Positions 25,468 through 33,953 of a DNA stretch of 64,000 nt are shown in pieces. Numbering within the stretch: the first letter of the stretch is position 1; every line of letters starts with the position of its first letter. The position numbers and the translations under genes were made by a program. Location: the NCBI RefSeq assembly GCF_029892065.1, contig NZ_CP120373.1, forward strand, positions 372,001 to 436,000, read 5' to 3'. This DNA comes from Sinorhizobium garamanticum. Its GTDB lineage: Bacteria > Pseudomonadota > Alphaproteobacteria > Rhizobiales > Rhizobiaceae. The notes beneath the pieces are model-generated. The model had not been told where the DNA came from. It was given only the letters and a program-made list of their open reading frames with translations, and ran no database searches.

Positions 25468-27267
25468 ATGATCATCAAGCAACTCTCAGAAACGCTCATT
25501 AACCAGATTGCCGCCGGTGAGGTCATCGAGCGGCCCGCCAGTGCTGCCAAGGAACTGATCGAAAATGCGCTCGACGCGGGCGCGACAAGGATCGAGATTG
25601 CGACCGCCGGAGGTGGCAAGACGCTGCTCAGGGTGACGGACAACGGCAGCGGCATGTCGCCCGCCGATCTCGCCCTGGCGGTACAGCGCCATTGCACCTC
25701 CAAGATCAGCAACAGCCTCACCGATATCCGCACCCTTGGCTTTCGCGGCGAGGCCCTGCCTTCGATCGGATCGGTCGCGCGCCTTTCGATCACGACGCGA
25801 ACGATCGGCGCCAATGAGGGCGCGGCGATCGCAATCGCAGGCGGGAAGACCGAAGCCGTGCGTCCGTCACCTGCCAATGTCGGCACCGTTGTCGAGGTGC
25901 GCGATCTCTTCTTCGCGACCCCCGCGCGGCTGAAATTCATGAAATCGGAAAAGGCCGAGGCTGCCGCGATTTCCGAAGTCGTCCGTCGCATGGCGATCGC
26001 CTTCCCCAAAGTGCGCTTCGTGCTCTCGGGCTCCGACCGCTCGACCCTGGAGTTTCCGGCCACCGGCGAAGACCGGCTGGCGCGAATGGCGCAAGTGCTC
26101 GGCAAGGATTTCCGCGACAATGCGATTGAAATCGACGCCGAACGGGAGGACGCCCGGCTTACTGGCTTTGCCGGCGTGCCGACCTTCAATCGCGGCAACT
26201 CGCTTCAACAATATGTCTTCGTCAACGGCCGCCCCGTGCAGGACAAGCTCATTCTGTCTGCCATCCGCGCCGCCTATGCCGAGACCATCCCGCACGGGCG
26301 CTACCCGGTTGCCGTCCTGTCGATCGAACTCGACCCGGCACTCGTCGATGTCAATGTCCATCCGGCGAAGTCGGACGTCCGGTTTCGCGATCCGGGCCTG
26401 ATCCGGGGACTGCTCATCGGCGCGATCCGCGAGGCGCTCGCGCGCGACGGAGACCGCGCGGCGACAACCGGGGCCAGCGGGATGATGCGCGCTTTCAGGC
26501 CGGAGATGCAGAGGCCGCCGCAACCCTGGACGCCTGCGGCCTCGCCCTATCGGCCGATGCATTTCGACCAGACTGCGAACGGCTTCGCAGAGACAACGCA
26601 GCGTGCCTTTGCGGAATTCTCACAGCCTTCGGCACGCTCGGCAGTTCCACCCGAAGAACCGCGCGTTTCTGACGTAACTGCTCCATCCTTTCCGCTTGGC
26701 GCTGCGCGTGCGCAGCTCCACGAGAACTACATCGTCGCGCAGACGGACGATGGCCTCGTCATCGTCGACCAGCACGCCGCGCACGAACGCCTCGTCTTCG
26801 AGACGATGCGGTCGGCGCTGCATTCCCGCCCAGTGCCGGCGCAGACCCTGCTCATCCCAGAGATCGTCGATCTTCCCGAGGACGACTGCGACCGGCTGAT
26901 GGCGCATGCGGAGGAATTCGCCCGCCTCGGCCTCGCGATCGAACGCTTCGGGCCGGGGGCGATCGCCGTGCGCGAGACACCGGCAATGCTTGGCGAAATG
27001 GATGCTGCCGGCCTGGTGCGCCACCTCGCCGACGAGCTTGCGGAATGGGATACGGCGAACGGCCTTGCGGGGCGGCTTGAATATCTCGCCGCGACAATGG
27101 CTTGCCACGGCTCGGTCCGCTCGGGCCGCCGGATGCGGACGGAGGAGATGAACGCACTGCTTCGCCAGATGGAAGCGACACCTGGCTCGGGCCAGTGCAA
27201 TCATGGCCGGCCAACCTATATCGAGCTGAAGCTCTCGGATATCGAACGGCTCTTCGGTCGCAGCTGA
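25468..27267 (+). CDS. mutL: DNA mismatch repair protein MutL
   Basis: 599 residues. The GHKL ATPase domain (1-330) shows [17 protein letters not shown], the Mg-binding DNGSGM, and [13 protein letters not shown] Pro/Ala-rich linker follows (about 335-410). The C-terminal dimerisation domain has the endonuclease motif DQHA(X)2E(X)4E starting at D434, plus ACHGSVRSG and QCNHGRPT metal-site motifs, so it is a nicking-type MutL as in bacteria without MutH. ATG 25468 begins [10 protein letters not shown], the expected start. mutS is not in the window. Confidence 0.96.
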   Translation: MIIKQLSETLINQIAAGEVIERPASAAKELIENALDAGATRIEIATAGGGKTLLRVTDNGSGMSPADLALAVQRHCTSKISNSLTDIRTLGFRGEALPSIGSVARLSITTRTIGANEGAAIAIAGGKTEAVRPSPANVGTVVEVRDLFFATPARLKFMKSEKAEAAAISEVVRRMAIAFPKVRFVLSGSDRSTLEFPATGEDRLARMAQVLGKDFRDNAIEIDAEREDARLTGFAGVPTFNRGNSLQQYVFVNGRPVQDKLILSAIRAAYAETIPHGRYPVAVLSIELDPALVDVNVHPAKSDVRFRDPGLIRGLLIGAIREALARDGDRAATTGASGMMRAFRPEMQRPPQPWTPAASPYRPMHFDQTANGFAETTQRAFAEFSQPSARSAVPPEEPRVSDVTAPSFPLGAARAQLHENYIVAQTDDGLVIVDQHAAHERLVFETMRSALHSRPVPAQTLLIPEIVDLPEDDCDRLMAHAEEFARLGLAIERFGPGAIAVRETPAMLGEMDAAGLVRHLADELAEWDTANGLAGRLEYLAATMACHGSVRSGRRMRTEEMNALLRQMEATPGSGQCNHGRPTYIELKLSDIERLFGRS

Positions 27268-27286
27268 CGAGCGATCGACTTTCCGC

Positions 27287-27327
27287 CAGCGACCTTTGCG
27301 CGTCTGATAAGACGCGCGGCGCTGTAG
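27287..27327. repeat. Single-hairpin repeat copy 7
   Basis: CAGCGACCTTTGCGCGTC...GACGCGCGGCGCTGTAG, 20 bp after the mutL stop. Forward orientation; only the CTACAGCG-type hairpin is present. Confidence 0.85.
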
Positions 27328-27407
27328 TGTCTTTGCCGACACTGGAGTTTTGCCGGGCACTGGGATAGACCAAGAAAGCAATCGAATTCAAAAGGCAGAC
27401 ACAGGCA

Positions 27408-27641
27408 ATGATGAACCGCTTTGAAGGAAGTTCCTCGCGCGAGGCGAAGATCCGCTATCTCGATGGCGACTTCCAGATCGTGCTTGCCGGATCACATGTC
27501 GTCTGTGCCATGACAGGCAAAGCGATCCCCGTGGACGAATTGCGCTACTGGAGCGTCGCCCGGCAGGAGCCCTATGTCGACGCCGCCGCCTCCCTCGAAG
27601 CGGAAAAGCGCGCCGGTGCGCTTCCCAACCAGCGGCGTTGA
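27408..27641 (+). CDS. DUF2093 small protein
   Basis: 77 residues matching the DUF2093 family of alphaproteobacteria: AKIRYLDGDFQIVLAGSHVVCAM split over two strands, then GKAIPVDELRYWSV and PYVDA. No function is known to me for the family. It has one cysteine and no membrane segment, so it is presumably cytosolic. ATG-ATG start at 27408 with AGG-containing ribosome binding site. It converges on lpxK, whose stop lies 5 bp away. The repeat hairpin separates it from mutL, so co-transcription is possible but not shown. Confidence 0.88.
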   Translation: MMNRFEGSSSREAKIRYLDGDFQIVLAGSHVVCAMTGKAIPVDELRYWSVARQEPYVDAAASLEAEKRAGALPNQRR

Positions 27642-27646
27642 ATTCG

Positions 27647-28705
27647 TTAACGACCCCGTCGCAGCGTGACTGCTTTGGCCTCCCGCAGCTTACGCGCCCG
27701 CGCGGCGGCAAGCGTCCGGTCGATGATTTTGCCGGGCACCGACGGATCGTCGAAGCGCACGTCGATTTCGATCACCTTGCTCTTGGCCGCCAGTTCTCCT
27801 GCCCGGCCATGTCCGGGTTCGAGGCGGACCATGTCCTTCGATGTGGTGACCAGCGTATAGCCCTGGCTCGCGGCGCGATCGAGCAGGTCGGTAATTTCAT
27901 CGTCGGAGAAGTGGTGATGATCGGGAAAGCTCCGCGTCTCCTCGATGATCGCACCCGTCTCGCGCACGGTCCGGAAAAACTTCTCCGGATCGGCGATACC
28001 GGCCCAGGCAAGAACCTTGACACCTGTGAGCTGACCGTCGTCGATCCGGATGGTTTCCGCGGCGTAGACGGGCTTGCCCGCCCGTGCGGCCCGGCGGACC
28101 AGAGGGTCGGCCGCTGATCCGCTGCCGATCTTGAGGAGCGCTGTGGCGTGGCGAAGCTGGTCGCCGATTGGTGCGCGAACCGGTCCCGAGGGGACTAGGT
28201 GACCATTGCCGATGCCTCGCCCGGAATCGACCACAAGCAAGGCGAAGTCGAACGCAAGCCGCGCGCTCTGGAAGCCGTCGTCCATGATGATGATGTCCGC
28301 GCCTTCGGCAGCGAGTTTGCGTGCACCCTCGACACGGCGGCGGCAGACGACGGTCAAGGCTTCGCGGGCGAGCAACAGCGGCTCGTCGCCGACGTCGCGG
28401 GCACGGTGGTGATGCGGATCGACGATCGTTGTGACGTCCAGCGAGCCGCCATAGCCGCGGCTCAAGAAGCCCGGCTTCAGCCCCTTCGCCTTGGCGGCGC
28501 GTGCAAGCGCGATAGCGGTCGGCGTCTTTCCGGCTCCACCGACTGTGAAGTTGCCGACGCAGATGAGCGGCACCGGCGCCGATGCGCGGCGGGCTCGATC
28601 CATGCGCATTCCGGCGATGCGGCCGTAAACCCAGGAAAACGGCCAAAGCGCATAGGCGCGCCAATCGGCCTTGGTCCACCAGAACGGTGGCGCTTCTGAA
28701 ACCAT
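27647..28705 (-). CDS. lpxK: Tetraacyldisaccharide 4'-kinase
   Basis: 352 residues. An N-terminal membrane-associated helix ([20 protein letters not shown]) precedes the Walker [15 protein letters not shown] (50-63); MDDGFQ (about 141-146) and the HHHFSD region are typical. It phosphorylates the 4' position of the lipid A disaccharide on the inner face of the inner membrane. Most downstream member of a minus-strand lipid A/Kdo block that includes waaA, but two inverted repeats (28762-29053) separate it from the HAD gene, so it may have its own promoter. Confidence 0.95.
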   Translation of the reverse strand: MVSEAPPFWWTKADWRAYALWPFSWVYGRIAGMRMDRARRASAPVPLICVGNFTVGGAGKTPTAIALARAAKAKGLKPGFLSRGYGGSLDVTTIVDPHHHRARDVGDEPLLLAREALTVVCRRRVEGARKLAAEGADIIIMDDGFQSARLAFDFALLVVDSGRGIGNGHLVPSGPVRAPIGDQLRHATALLKIGSGSAADPLVRRAARAGKPVYAAETIRIDDGQLTGVKVLAWAGIADPEKFFRTVRETGAIIEETRSFPDHHHFSDDEITDLLDRAASQGYTLVTTSKDMVRLEPGHGRAGELAAKSKVIEIDVRFDDPSVPGKIIDRTLAAARARKLREAKAVTLRRGR

Positions 28706-28761
28706 CCTGCCTAATCTGCCTCCACGACCTGCCTGCCCCCAAACCGGCCAGGAACGCTGCC

Positions 28762-28863
28762 CCTACAGCGCCGCGCGTCCAAAAGGCGCGCAAAGGTCGC
28801 TGTAGCACTTTGAATTGCTGCCTGTTTAATCCTCAAATCGGCTTCGACATAAGGAAACGTGCA
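28762..28863. repeat. Two-hairpin palindromic repeat, copy 8
   Basis: CTACAGCGCCGCGCGTCC...GGCGCGC...CGCTGTAG, linker CACTTTGAATTG, then a somewhat decayed CTGCCTG...AAGGAAACGTGCAG hairpin. Reverse orientation. Confidence 0.85.
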
Positions 28864-28949
28864 GTAGCTCCGCGCCGCCGCGCTGGACTGAACGACGCGA
28901 CGGACAAAAGACGTCAGAACTGGAAAAAAGGCAAGACGGCCGGTGCCTA

Positions 28950-29053
28950 CTGCATGTTTTCTCAAATCGTAGCCGATTTAAGAATAAAAACATGCAGCAA
29001 TTCAAAGTGCTACAGCGGCCTTTGCGCGTCTAACTAGACGCGCGGCGCTGTAG
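28950..29053. repeat. Two-hairpin palindromic repeat, copy 9 (complete)
   Basis: CTGCATGTTTTCTCAAATCG...CGATTTAAGAATAAAAACATGCAG across the first hairpin, linker CAATTCAAAGTG, then CTACAGCGGCCTTTGCGCG...CGCGCGGCGCTGTAG. Forward orientation, so it forms a divergent pair with copy 8 only 86 bp away. Its end touches the stop of the HAD gene. Confidence 0.9.
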
Positions 29054-29055
29054 AC

Positions 29056-29760
29056 CTACAGCACCGCCTCCAGCTCCGTTATGTCGGCCAGGCAATGGTC
29101 CGAGGCCGCGGCAAGCGATTGGCGCGAGCCGGTGCCTGTCAGAACCGCGACCGTCAGACCGACGCCGGCACTACGCCCCATATGCATGTCGTGATTGTTG
29201 TCGCCGACGACCGCCACCTGATGCGGCTCCAGCCCCGTCGCAGCGCAGAATGCCAACACCATGCCCGGCTCCGGCTTGACGCCATGGCCGCTGTCATAGC
29301 CGGCAACGTAGTGCAGGTAACTATCGAAGCCGAAGCGCCTGGCGGTTTCCCGGATCGACCGTTCGTTGTCGCTCGAGGCGACACCGAGACGATAGCCTTT
29401 CGCGTGAAGACCGGCAAAGAAGACGCCGAGATCGGTCACCGGAACGGCATAGTCGGCGGACTGCGCAAAAAGGCTGTCGAAGAGCGTCGTCAATTCCTCG
29501 ACCGAAAAGGGCGCGCCGGCGCCAACCATGGCGGTGGCGATTTCCACCGTATTGCCGGCGGCGAGCAGGCTGTCGGGTGCAACATAGCCGCTGTCCGGGT
29601 CCATTCCACCCGCCTGAAGCAGCACCCTCGCGAGCGCCTCGTCGCCCTTCGCGGCGATGCGCGCCAATTCGTAGTTCACCGGAACCCAGCTCTTCACGTA
29701 GTCGAGAAGCGTCCCGTCCTTGTCGAACAAGATGCCGACGATGGTTTTCGATGCAACCAT
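29056..29760 (-). CDS. HAD-superfamily phosphatase (phosphoglycolate phosphatase-like)
   Basis: 234 residues. HAD motif I DKDGTLLD with nucleophile Asp13 and Asp15, motif II in VASSDN (about residue 130), and motif III/IV VVGDNNHDMHMGRSAG (about 187-202). Cap-domain sequence fits the Gph/PGP-like subgroup, but the substrate cannot be read off. ATG 29760 is 23 bp after the waaA stop, suggesting co-transcription. It could act on phosphoglycolate or another small phosphate. A longer frame upstream is the wrong frame of waaA and is not used. Confidence 0.88.
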   Translation of the reverse strand: MVASKTIVGILFDKDGTLLDYVKSWVPVNYELARIAAKGDEALARVLLQAGGMDPDSGYVAPDSLLAAGNTVEIATAMVGAGAPFSVEELTTLFDSLFAQSADYAVPVTDLGVFFAGLHAKGYRLGVASSDNERSIRETARRFGFDSYLHYVAGYDSGHGVKPEPGMVLAFCAATGLEPHQVAVVGDNNHDMHMGRSAGVGLTVAVLTGTGSRQSLAAASDHCLADITELEAVL

Positions 29761-29783
29761 GATCCGATCCGCAAATTGACGCT

Positions 29784-31097
29784 TCAGCCTTCGACGCGCG
29801 GCTCCAGCCGCGCCTTCACGACCAGCGGGTTGATATAGGGCTCGAGCCCCTTGATCGTCGCTGTCAGCGCGCCACGCATCTGTTGCACGCTTTCGAGACC
29901 GGCGTCGATCATCGAGCGACGCATGTCGTCGTTGCCGAGCAGATAGTTGACGCCCTTGGCCAGCATCTCGACATCGCGCACGATCTTGGCGCTGCCGTTC
30001 TTGGCAAGCATCTGATAGGTGTCGCGGAAATTCTGGACATTGCCGCCGGAAAGCACCGCACAGCCGAGCATGGCCGGCTCCAGCGGATTCTGCCCGCCTT
30101 CGGCAAAGAGCGAGCGACCGACGAAGGCCACCTCGGTCAGGCGCAGATAGAGACCCATTTCGCCGATCGTGTCGCCGAGGAAAATGTCGACGTCGGGCGT
30201 CAGCGGGTCGTTGCGCGTCCGCCGCGCGACCTTCAATCCCTTGGCGACCAGTGCTGCCTCGATCGCTTCGCATCGCTCCGGGTGGCGTGGCACGATGATC
30301 GTCAGGAGACCCGTCCTGTCCTTCAGCGCACCATGAACGGTCGCCGCGGCATTCTCCTCGCCCTCGAAGGTCGAGATCGCCGCCCAGGTCTTACGCGTGC
30401 CGATCTGCTGGCGATACTCCTTGAGCGCCTTCGGATCATGAGGCGGGGCGTCGGTGTCGACCTTGAGATTGCCGGAGACCATGACCGGGAGCGCGCCGAG
30501 TGTGCGAAAGCGTTCGGCGTCCACGTCGGATTGCGCGATCACGAGCGCCAGATTCTCGAAGAGCGCCTCGGCGAGCGAGGGCCGTTTTTTCCATCGCGCG
30601 AAGGTCCGGTCCGATAGACGGCCGTTTACCAGGACCTGCGGAATGTGCCGGCTGCCGAGTTCGACGATCGTCATCGGCCAGATCTCCGACTCCGCAATGA
30701 TCGCCAGGTCCGGCTCCCAATAATCGAGGAAGCGGCTTACAGCCGGCTTGAAATCGAGCGGCACATATTGGTGAACGACGGCAGAGCCCAGTCGCTCAGC
30801 GGCCACTCGCGCCGACGTCGTCGTACCTGTGGTCAGCACCACGGCAATGCCGCGGCGGCGGATTTCCTTGATCAGCGGTGTGACGGCCGCGGTTTCCCCG
30901 ACGCTGGCTGCGTGGAACCAGACAAGCGGCCCTTGCGGGCGCGGCGCACTCGCGTAGCCGTATCGCTCGCGGCGGCGTGTAGGATCCTCCTTGCCTTTCG
31001 CCGCGCGTATGGCGAGGTAGGACCAGACCAGGGGATAGATCGCCGTCCCGATCCAGCGATAGCTGGAAAGCGCGAGCCGTGCACGAAGACTGCTCAT
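29784..31097 (-). CDS. waaA: 3-deoxy-D-manno-octulosonic acid (Kdo) transferase
   Basis: 437 residues, GT30 family. An N-terminal membrane anchor (about 13-31) is followed by GPLVWFHAASVGE (56-68), where the conserved Glu is catalytic, then AESEIWP, SGNLKVD and FVGRSLFAEGGQNPLEPA. It transfers Kdo from CMP-Kdo to the lipid A precursor at the inner membrane. DUF4170 and the IMPase-like gene lie upstream and the HAD phosphatase downstream on the same strand. Confidence 0.96.
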   Translation of the reverse strand: MSSLRARLALSSYRWIGTAIYPLVWSYLAIRAAKGKEDPTRRRERYGYASAPRPQGPLVWFHAASVGETAAVTPLIKEIRRRGIAVVLTTGTTTSARVAAERLGSAVVHQYVPLDFKPAVSRFLDYWEPDLAIIAESEIWPMTIVELGSRHIPQVLVNGRLSDRTFARWKKRPSLAEALFENLALVIAQSDVDAERFRTLGALPVMVSGNLKVDTDAPPHDPKALKEYRQQIGTRKTWAAISTFEGEENAAATVHGALKDRTGLLTIIVPRHPERCEAIEAALVAKGLKVARRTRNDPLTPDVDIFLGDTIGEMGLYLRLTEVAFVGRSLFAEGGQNPLEPAMLGCAVLSGGNVQNFRDTYQMLAKNGSAKIVRDVEMLAKGVNYLLGNDDMRRSMIDAGLESVQQMRGALTATIKGLEPYINPLVVKARLEPRVEG

Positions 31098-31188
31098 GAA
31101 ACCGCGCCTTCGCCTATGTGCAACCTGACACAGATGTCATGCACAGCCTGAGCGGAGGCGCGTTGCGTGTGTCCCAACGACACCGACA

Positions 31189-31425
31189 TCAATCATTTTC
31201 CGGGTCGAGCAGACGATGCATATGAACGATGAAATAGCGCATATGGGCGTTGTCGACCGTCATCTGCGCCTTGGCCTTCCAGGCGGCATGAGCGCTTTCG
31301 TAATCGGGAAAGATGCCAACGATATCCAGCTTGTCCAGGTCGCGAAATTCGACATTCTTAAGCGTCGTCAGTTCGCCGCCGAAGACAAGATGCAAACGTT
31401 GCTTTTTCACGGAGTCTTGAGCCAT
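31189..31425 (-). CDS. DUF4170 small protein
   Basis: 78 residues from ATG 31425 (MAQDSVKKQRLHLVFGGEL), matching the alphaproteobacterial DUF4170 family: GIFPDYESAHAAWKAKAQ in the middle and YFIVHMHRLLDP at the end. Function unknown; its regular position just upstream of waaA suggests a link to lipopolysaccharide biogenesis (inference). A GGAA-containing ribosome binding site precedes the start; the upstream in-frame extension to 31476 has no support. 54 bp separate it from the IMPase-like gene. Confidence 0.87.
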   Translation of the reverse strand: MAQDSVKKQRLHLVFGGELTTLKNVEFRDLDKLDIVGIFPDYESAHAAWKAKAQMTVDNAHMRYFIVHMHRLLDPEND

Positions 31426-31479
31426 CGTAGTTCCATTTTTTCTTGAAGGGTGTTGATTTGCGGCATTCGCCTCCAAAGG

Positions 31480-32298
31480 TCAATGGGGCTCCAGCGGGCG
31501 GGAGGCAGCCAACAAGGCCGGCAGCGCCGGCTTCGAAGCTGCGCCAAGAATGCCGTGCGTGACAATGGGGCGATTATAGGTCAAAGGCAGGCCGTCGAGC
31601 CCGCAGAGCGCACCGCCCGCCCGCGCAAGGATGAGGTCGGCGGCGGCAAGATCCCAGTCGTGCGAGTTCCTTTTCACGATCGTTCCGTCGATCCGTCCAT
31701 CCGCGATCATAGCCAACCGGTAGGCAAGCGACGGCACATGCGGAACGCGCACGATTTCTTCGCGATAGGGCGACGCCAGCTTGCCGACCAGATCCTCGGC
31801 CATCGCGACCTTTAGCGTCTCCTGACGCTCGGGCACGCGCACAGCGATCGCGGCGCCGTTCTTTAGCGCCGCGCCGTCGCGGGTCGCCTGAAAGATCTCG
31901 CCGAGCGCCGGCGCATAGAGCGCGGCCGCAACGGGCTGGCCCCGATGGACGACGGCGACGCTCACACACCAAAGATCACGGCCGGCGATGAAGGCACGCG
32001 TTCCATCGATGGGATCGACCACGAACACGCTCTCCCGGGAGAGACGGCTTTCGTCATCATCGGTCTCCTCGGAAAGCCAGCCATAGTCGGGTCGCGCACC
32101 AAGCAACCTTGTCTTGAGGATGTCGTTGGCGGCGAGGTCCGCTTCGCTCACCGGAGAACGGCCCTCGTTCTTCCAGCGGACGTCAAAGGTCTTGCGAAAA
32201 TATCCGAGCGCCGTGTCGCCTGCGGCGATCGCCGCAGCGAGGATCAGCTCAAGGTCCTCGCTCCAGGCAGGCGCGAGCGGTCGGGCTGTTTCTGACAT
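31480..32298 (-). CDS. Inositol monophosphatase-family phosphatase (CysQ-like)
   Basis: 272 residues with the full Li+-sensitive phosphatase metal site: LSEETD (75-80), DPIDGT (95-100) and WDLAAAD (about 213-219). These enzymes remove a phosphate from inositol phosphates or from 3'-phosphoadenosine 5'-phosphate; the sequence resembles the 3'(2'),5'-bisphosphate nucleotidase branch, but the substrate is not certain. It sits upstream of DUF4170 and waaA in one run of leftward genes. Confidence 0.88.
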   Translation of the reverse strand: MSETARPLAPAWSEDLELILAAAIAAGDTALGYFRKTFDVRWKNEGRSPVSEADLAANDILKTRLLGARPDYGWLSEETDDDESRLSRESVFVVDPIDGTRAFIAGRDLWCVSVAVVHRGQPVAAALYAPALGEIFQATRDGAALKNGAAIAVRVPERQETLKVAMAEDLVGKLASPYREEIVRVPHVPSLAYRLAMIADGRIDGTIVKRNSHDWDLAAADLILARAGGALCGLDGLPLTYNRPIVTHGILGAASKPALPALLAASRPLEPH

Positions 32299-32354
32299 TC
32301 AACTCCATACGCGCGAGACCGACCCGCGCGCCTCAATGTTGGCGGGACACGCCG

Positions 32355-32450
32355 CCACAGCGCCGCGCGTCTTATCAGACGCGCAAAAGTTGCTGCAGCA
32401 CTTTGAATTGCTGCATGTCCTTAAATCGGGATCGATTTAAGGACATGCGG
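32355..32450. repeat. Two-hairpin palindromic repeat, copy 10 (complete)
   Basis: CCACAGCGCCGCGCGTC...GACGCGC...TTGCTGCAG, linker CACTTTGAATTG, then a near-perfect short hairpin CTGCATGTCCTTAAATCG / CGATTTAAGGACATGCGG. Reverse orientation, between the pmbA stop and the IMPase-like start. Confidence 0.87.
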
Positions 32451-32456
32451 TAGCGA

Positions 32457-33803
32457 TCAGGTTCCGGCGAGCGTCATGCCTTCGATGGCAAGGGTCGGCG
32501 CGGCGATGCCGAATTTCCTGTCGATATCATCGGCAGGCGTCAGGGCCATGAACATCTGCTTGAGATTGGAAGCAATCGTTACCTCGGACACGGGGAAGGT
32601 GATTTCGCCGTTCTCGATCCAGAAACCTGAAGCGCCGCGGCTATATTCCCCCGTCACCATGTTCACGCCCTGGCCGATGAGCTCGGTGACGTAAAAACCC
32701 GTTCCGACGCTCTTTATCAGATCGTCGCGCGAGATCGTTCCGGGTTCGAGGGCGAGATTGGTCGAGGCGGGATTGACCGTGGGGCCGCCGCGAACGCCGC
32801 GTCCATTGGTTTCAAGCCCCAGTTCCTTGGCCGCCGAGGTCGACAGGAACCAGTGCTGCAGCACGCCGTCCTCGACCATCGACAGTTTCGAACCGCTCAC
32901 CCCCTCGCCATCGAAGGGGCGTGACGAGGCGCCGCGGACGATCAGCGGATCATCGGTCACCTCAATGCCGGCCTTCATGATCTGCTTGCCCATCATGTCG
33001 CGCAGGAAGCTCGTCTTGCGTGCCACTGATGCGCCGTTGATCGCACCGGCCAGATGACCGACGAAACCGCGCGCAATGCGCGGGTCGAAGACGACGGTGA
33101 CGTTCTTTGCGGTCGGGACCTGGCGCGGGTTCAGGCGTGCGACCGCCCGTTCGCCTGCGACACGGCCAATGTCCTCGGCCGTTCGCAAATCATCGAAATA
33201 GAGGCTACTGTCGAAATCGTAGTCGCGCTCCATCTTCGTGCCCTCGCCGGCGATGGCGCTGACGGAGCGGCCGAAGCGGGTTGCCATGTAGGATCCCGAG
33301 AAGCCATGCGAGGTGGCCAGAACGAGTCCGCCCATACCGGCCGAGGCACCGGCACCGCTTGAGTTGGTGACGCCGGACACGGCAAGGGCCGCCTCCTCGG
33401 CGGCAAGCGCAGCCTCCGTCAGCATTTCGGTCGACACTTCGCTGCCATCAAACAGATCGAGATCCAGGTAGGAGGTCGCAAGCCGGTCGGAATCCGCAAG
33501 CGACGCGTACGGATCCTCGGGTGAAGCCTTGGCCATAGCGACCGCGCGCTCGGCAAGCACCTTCAGATCGAAACCAGGATTGGCCGAGACGCTTGCAACC
33601 CGGCGCCCGACGAAAACCCTGAGCGAAAAATCATCGCTTTCGGAGGCCTCCGTCGCTTCGACCTTGCCAAGGCGGACAGAAACGGATCGGGAGCGGCCGC
33701 GTACGACGACCGCATCCGCCGCGTCCGCGCCTGCCCGGCGCGCGAGTTCGACGAGCTCGGCGGCTTGCTTCTCCAGAGCAGCGGAATCGATCATCTCAGA
33801 CAT
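32457..33803 (-). CDS. pmbA: PmbA/TldD-family metalloprotease component
   Basis: 448 residues, PmbA/TldE type: N-terminal GRSRSVSVRLGKVEA, central FDPRIARGFVGHLAGAINGA, and C-terminal GVNMVTGEYSRGASGFWIENGE. TldD/PmbA heterodimers degrade unfolded peptides and mature some modified peptides or DNA-gyrase toxins; the HExxxH zinc motif belongs to the TldD partner and is, as expected, absent here. ATG 33803 (MSEMIDSAA) with AAAGG upstream is preferred over an in-frame start 45 bp earlier. No tldD in the window. Confidence 0.93.
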   Translation of the reverse strand: MSEMIDSAALEKQAAELVELARRAGADAADAVVVRGRSRSVSVRLGKVEATEASESDDFSLRVFVGRRVASVSANPGFDLKVLAERAVAMAKASPEDPYASLADSDRLATSYLDLDLFDGSEVSTEMLTEAALAAEEAALAVSGVTNSSGAGASAGMGGLVLATSHGFSGSYMATRFGRSVSAIAGEGTKMERDYDFDSSLYFDDLRTAEDIGRVAGERAVARLNPRQVPTAKNVTVVFDPRIARGFVGHLAGAINGASVARKTSFLRDMMGKQIMKAGIEVTDDPLIVRGASSRPFDGEGVSGSKLSMVEDGVLQHWFLSTSAAKELGLETNGRGVRGGPTVNPASTNLALEPGTISRDDLIKSVGTGFYVTELIGQGVNMVTGEYSRGASGFWIENGEITFPVSEVTIASNLKQMFMALTPADDIDRKFGIAAPTLAIEGMTLAGT

Positions 33804-33953
33804 GATTTGGCCTTTCATTCCTGCCCCATTTATTGTGCACTGAACCATGCATCAAGGGTATCTTCGTGATTCCCGTCCCAGCATCCAAATGATATTCGGC
33901 AGAAAGCCCTGCGTGCGGGGCCTGCGGCAGCCGTGACAGCGAGAGCATCGAGC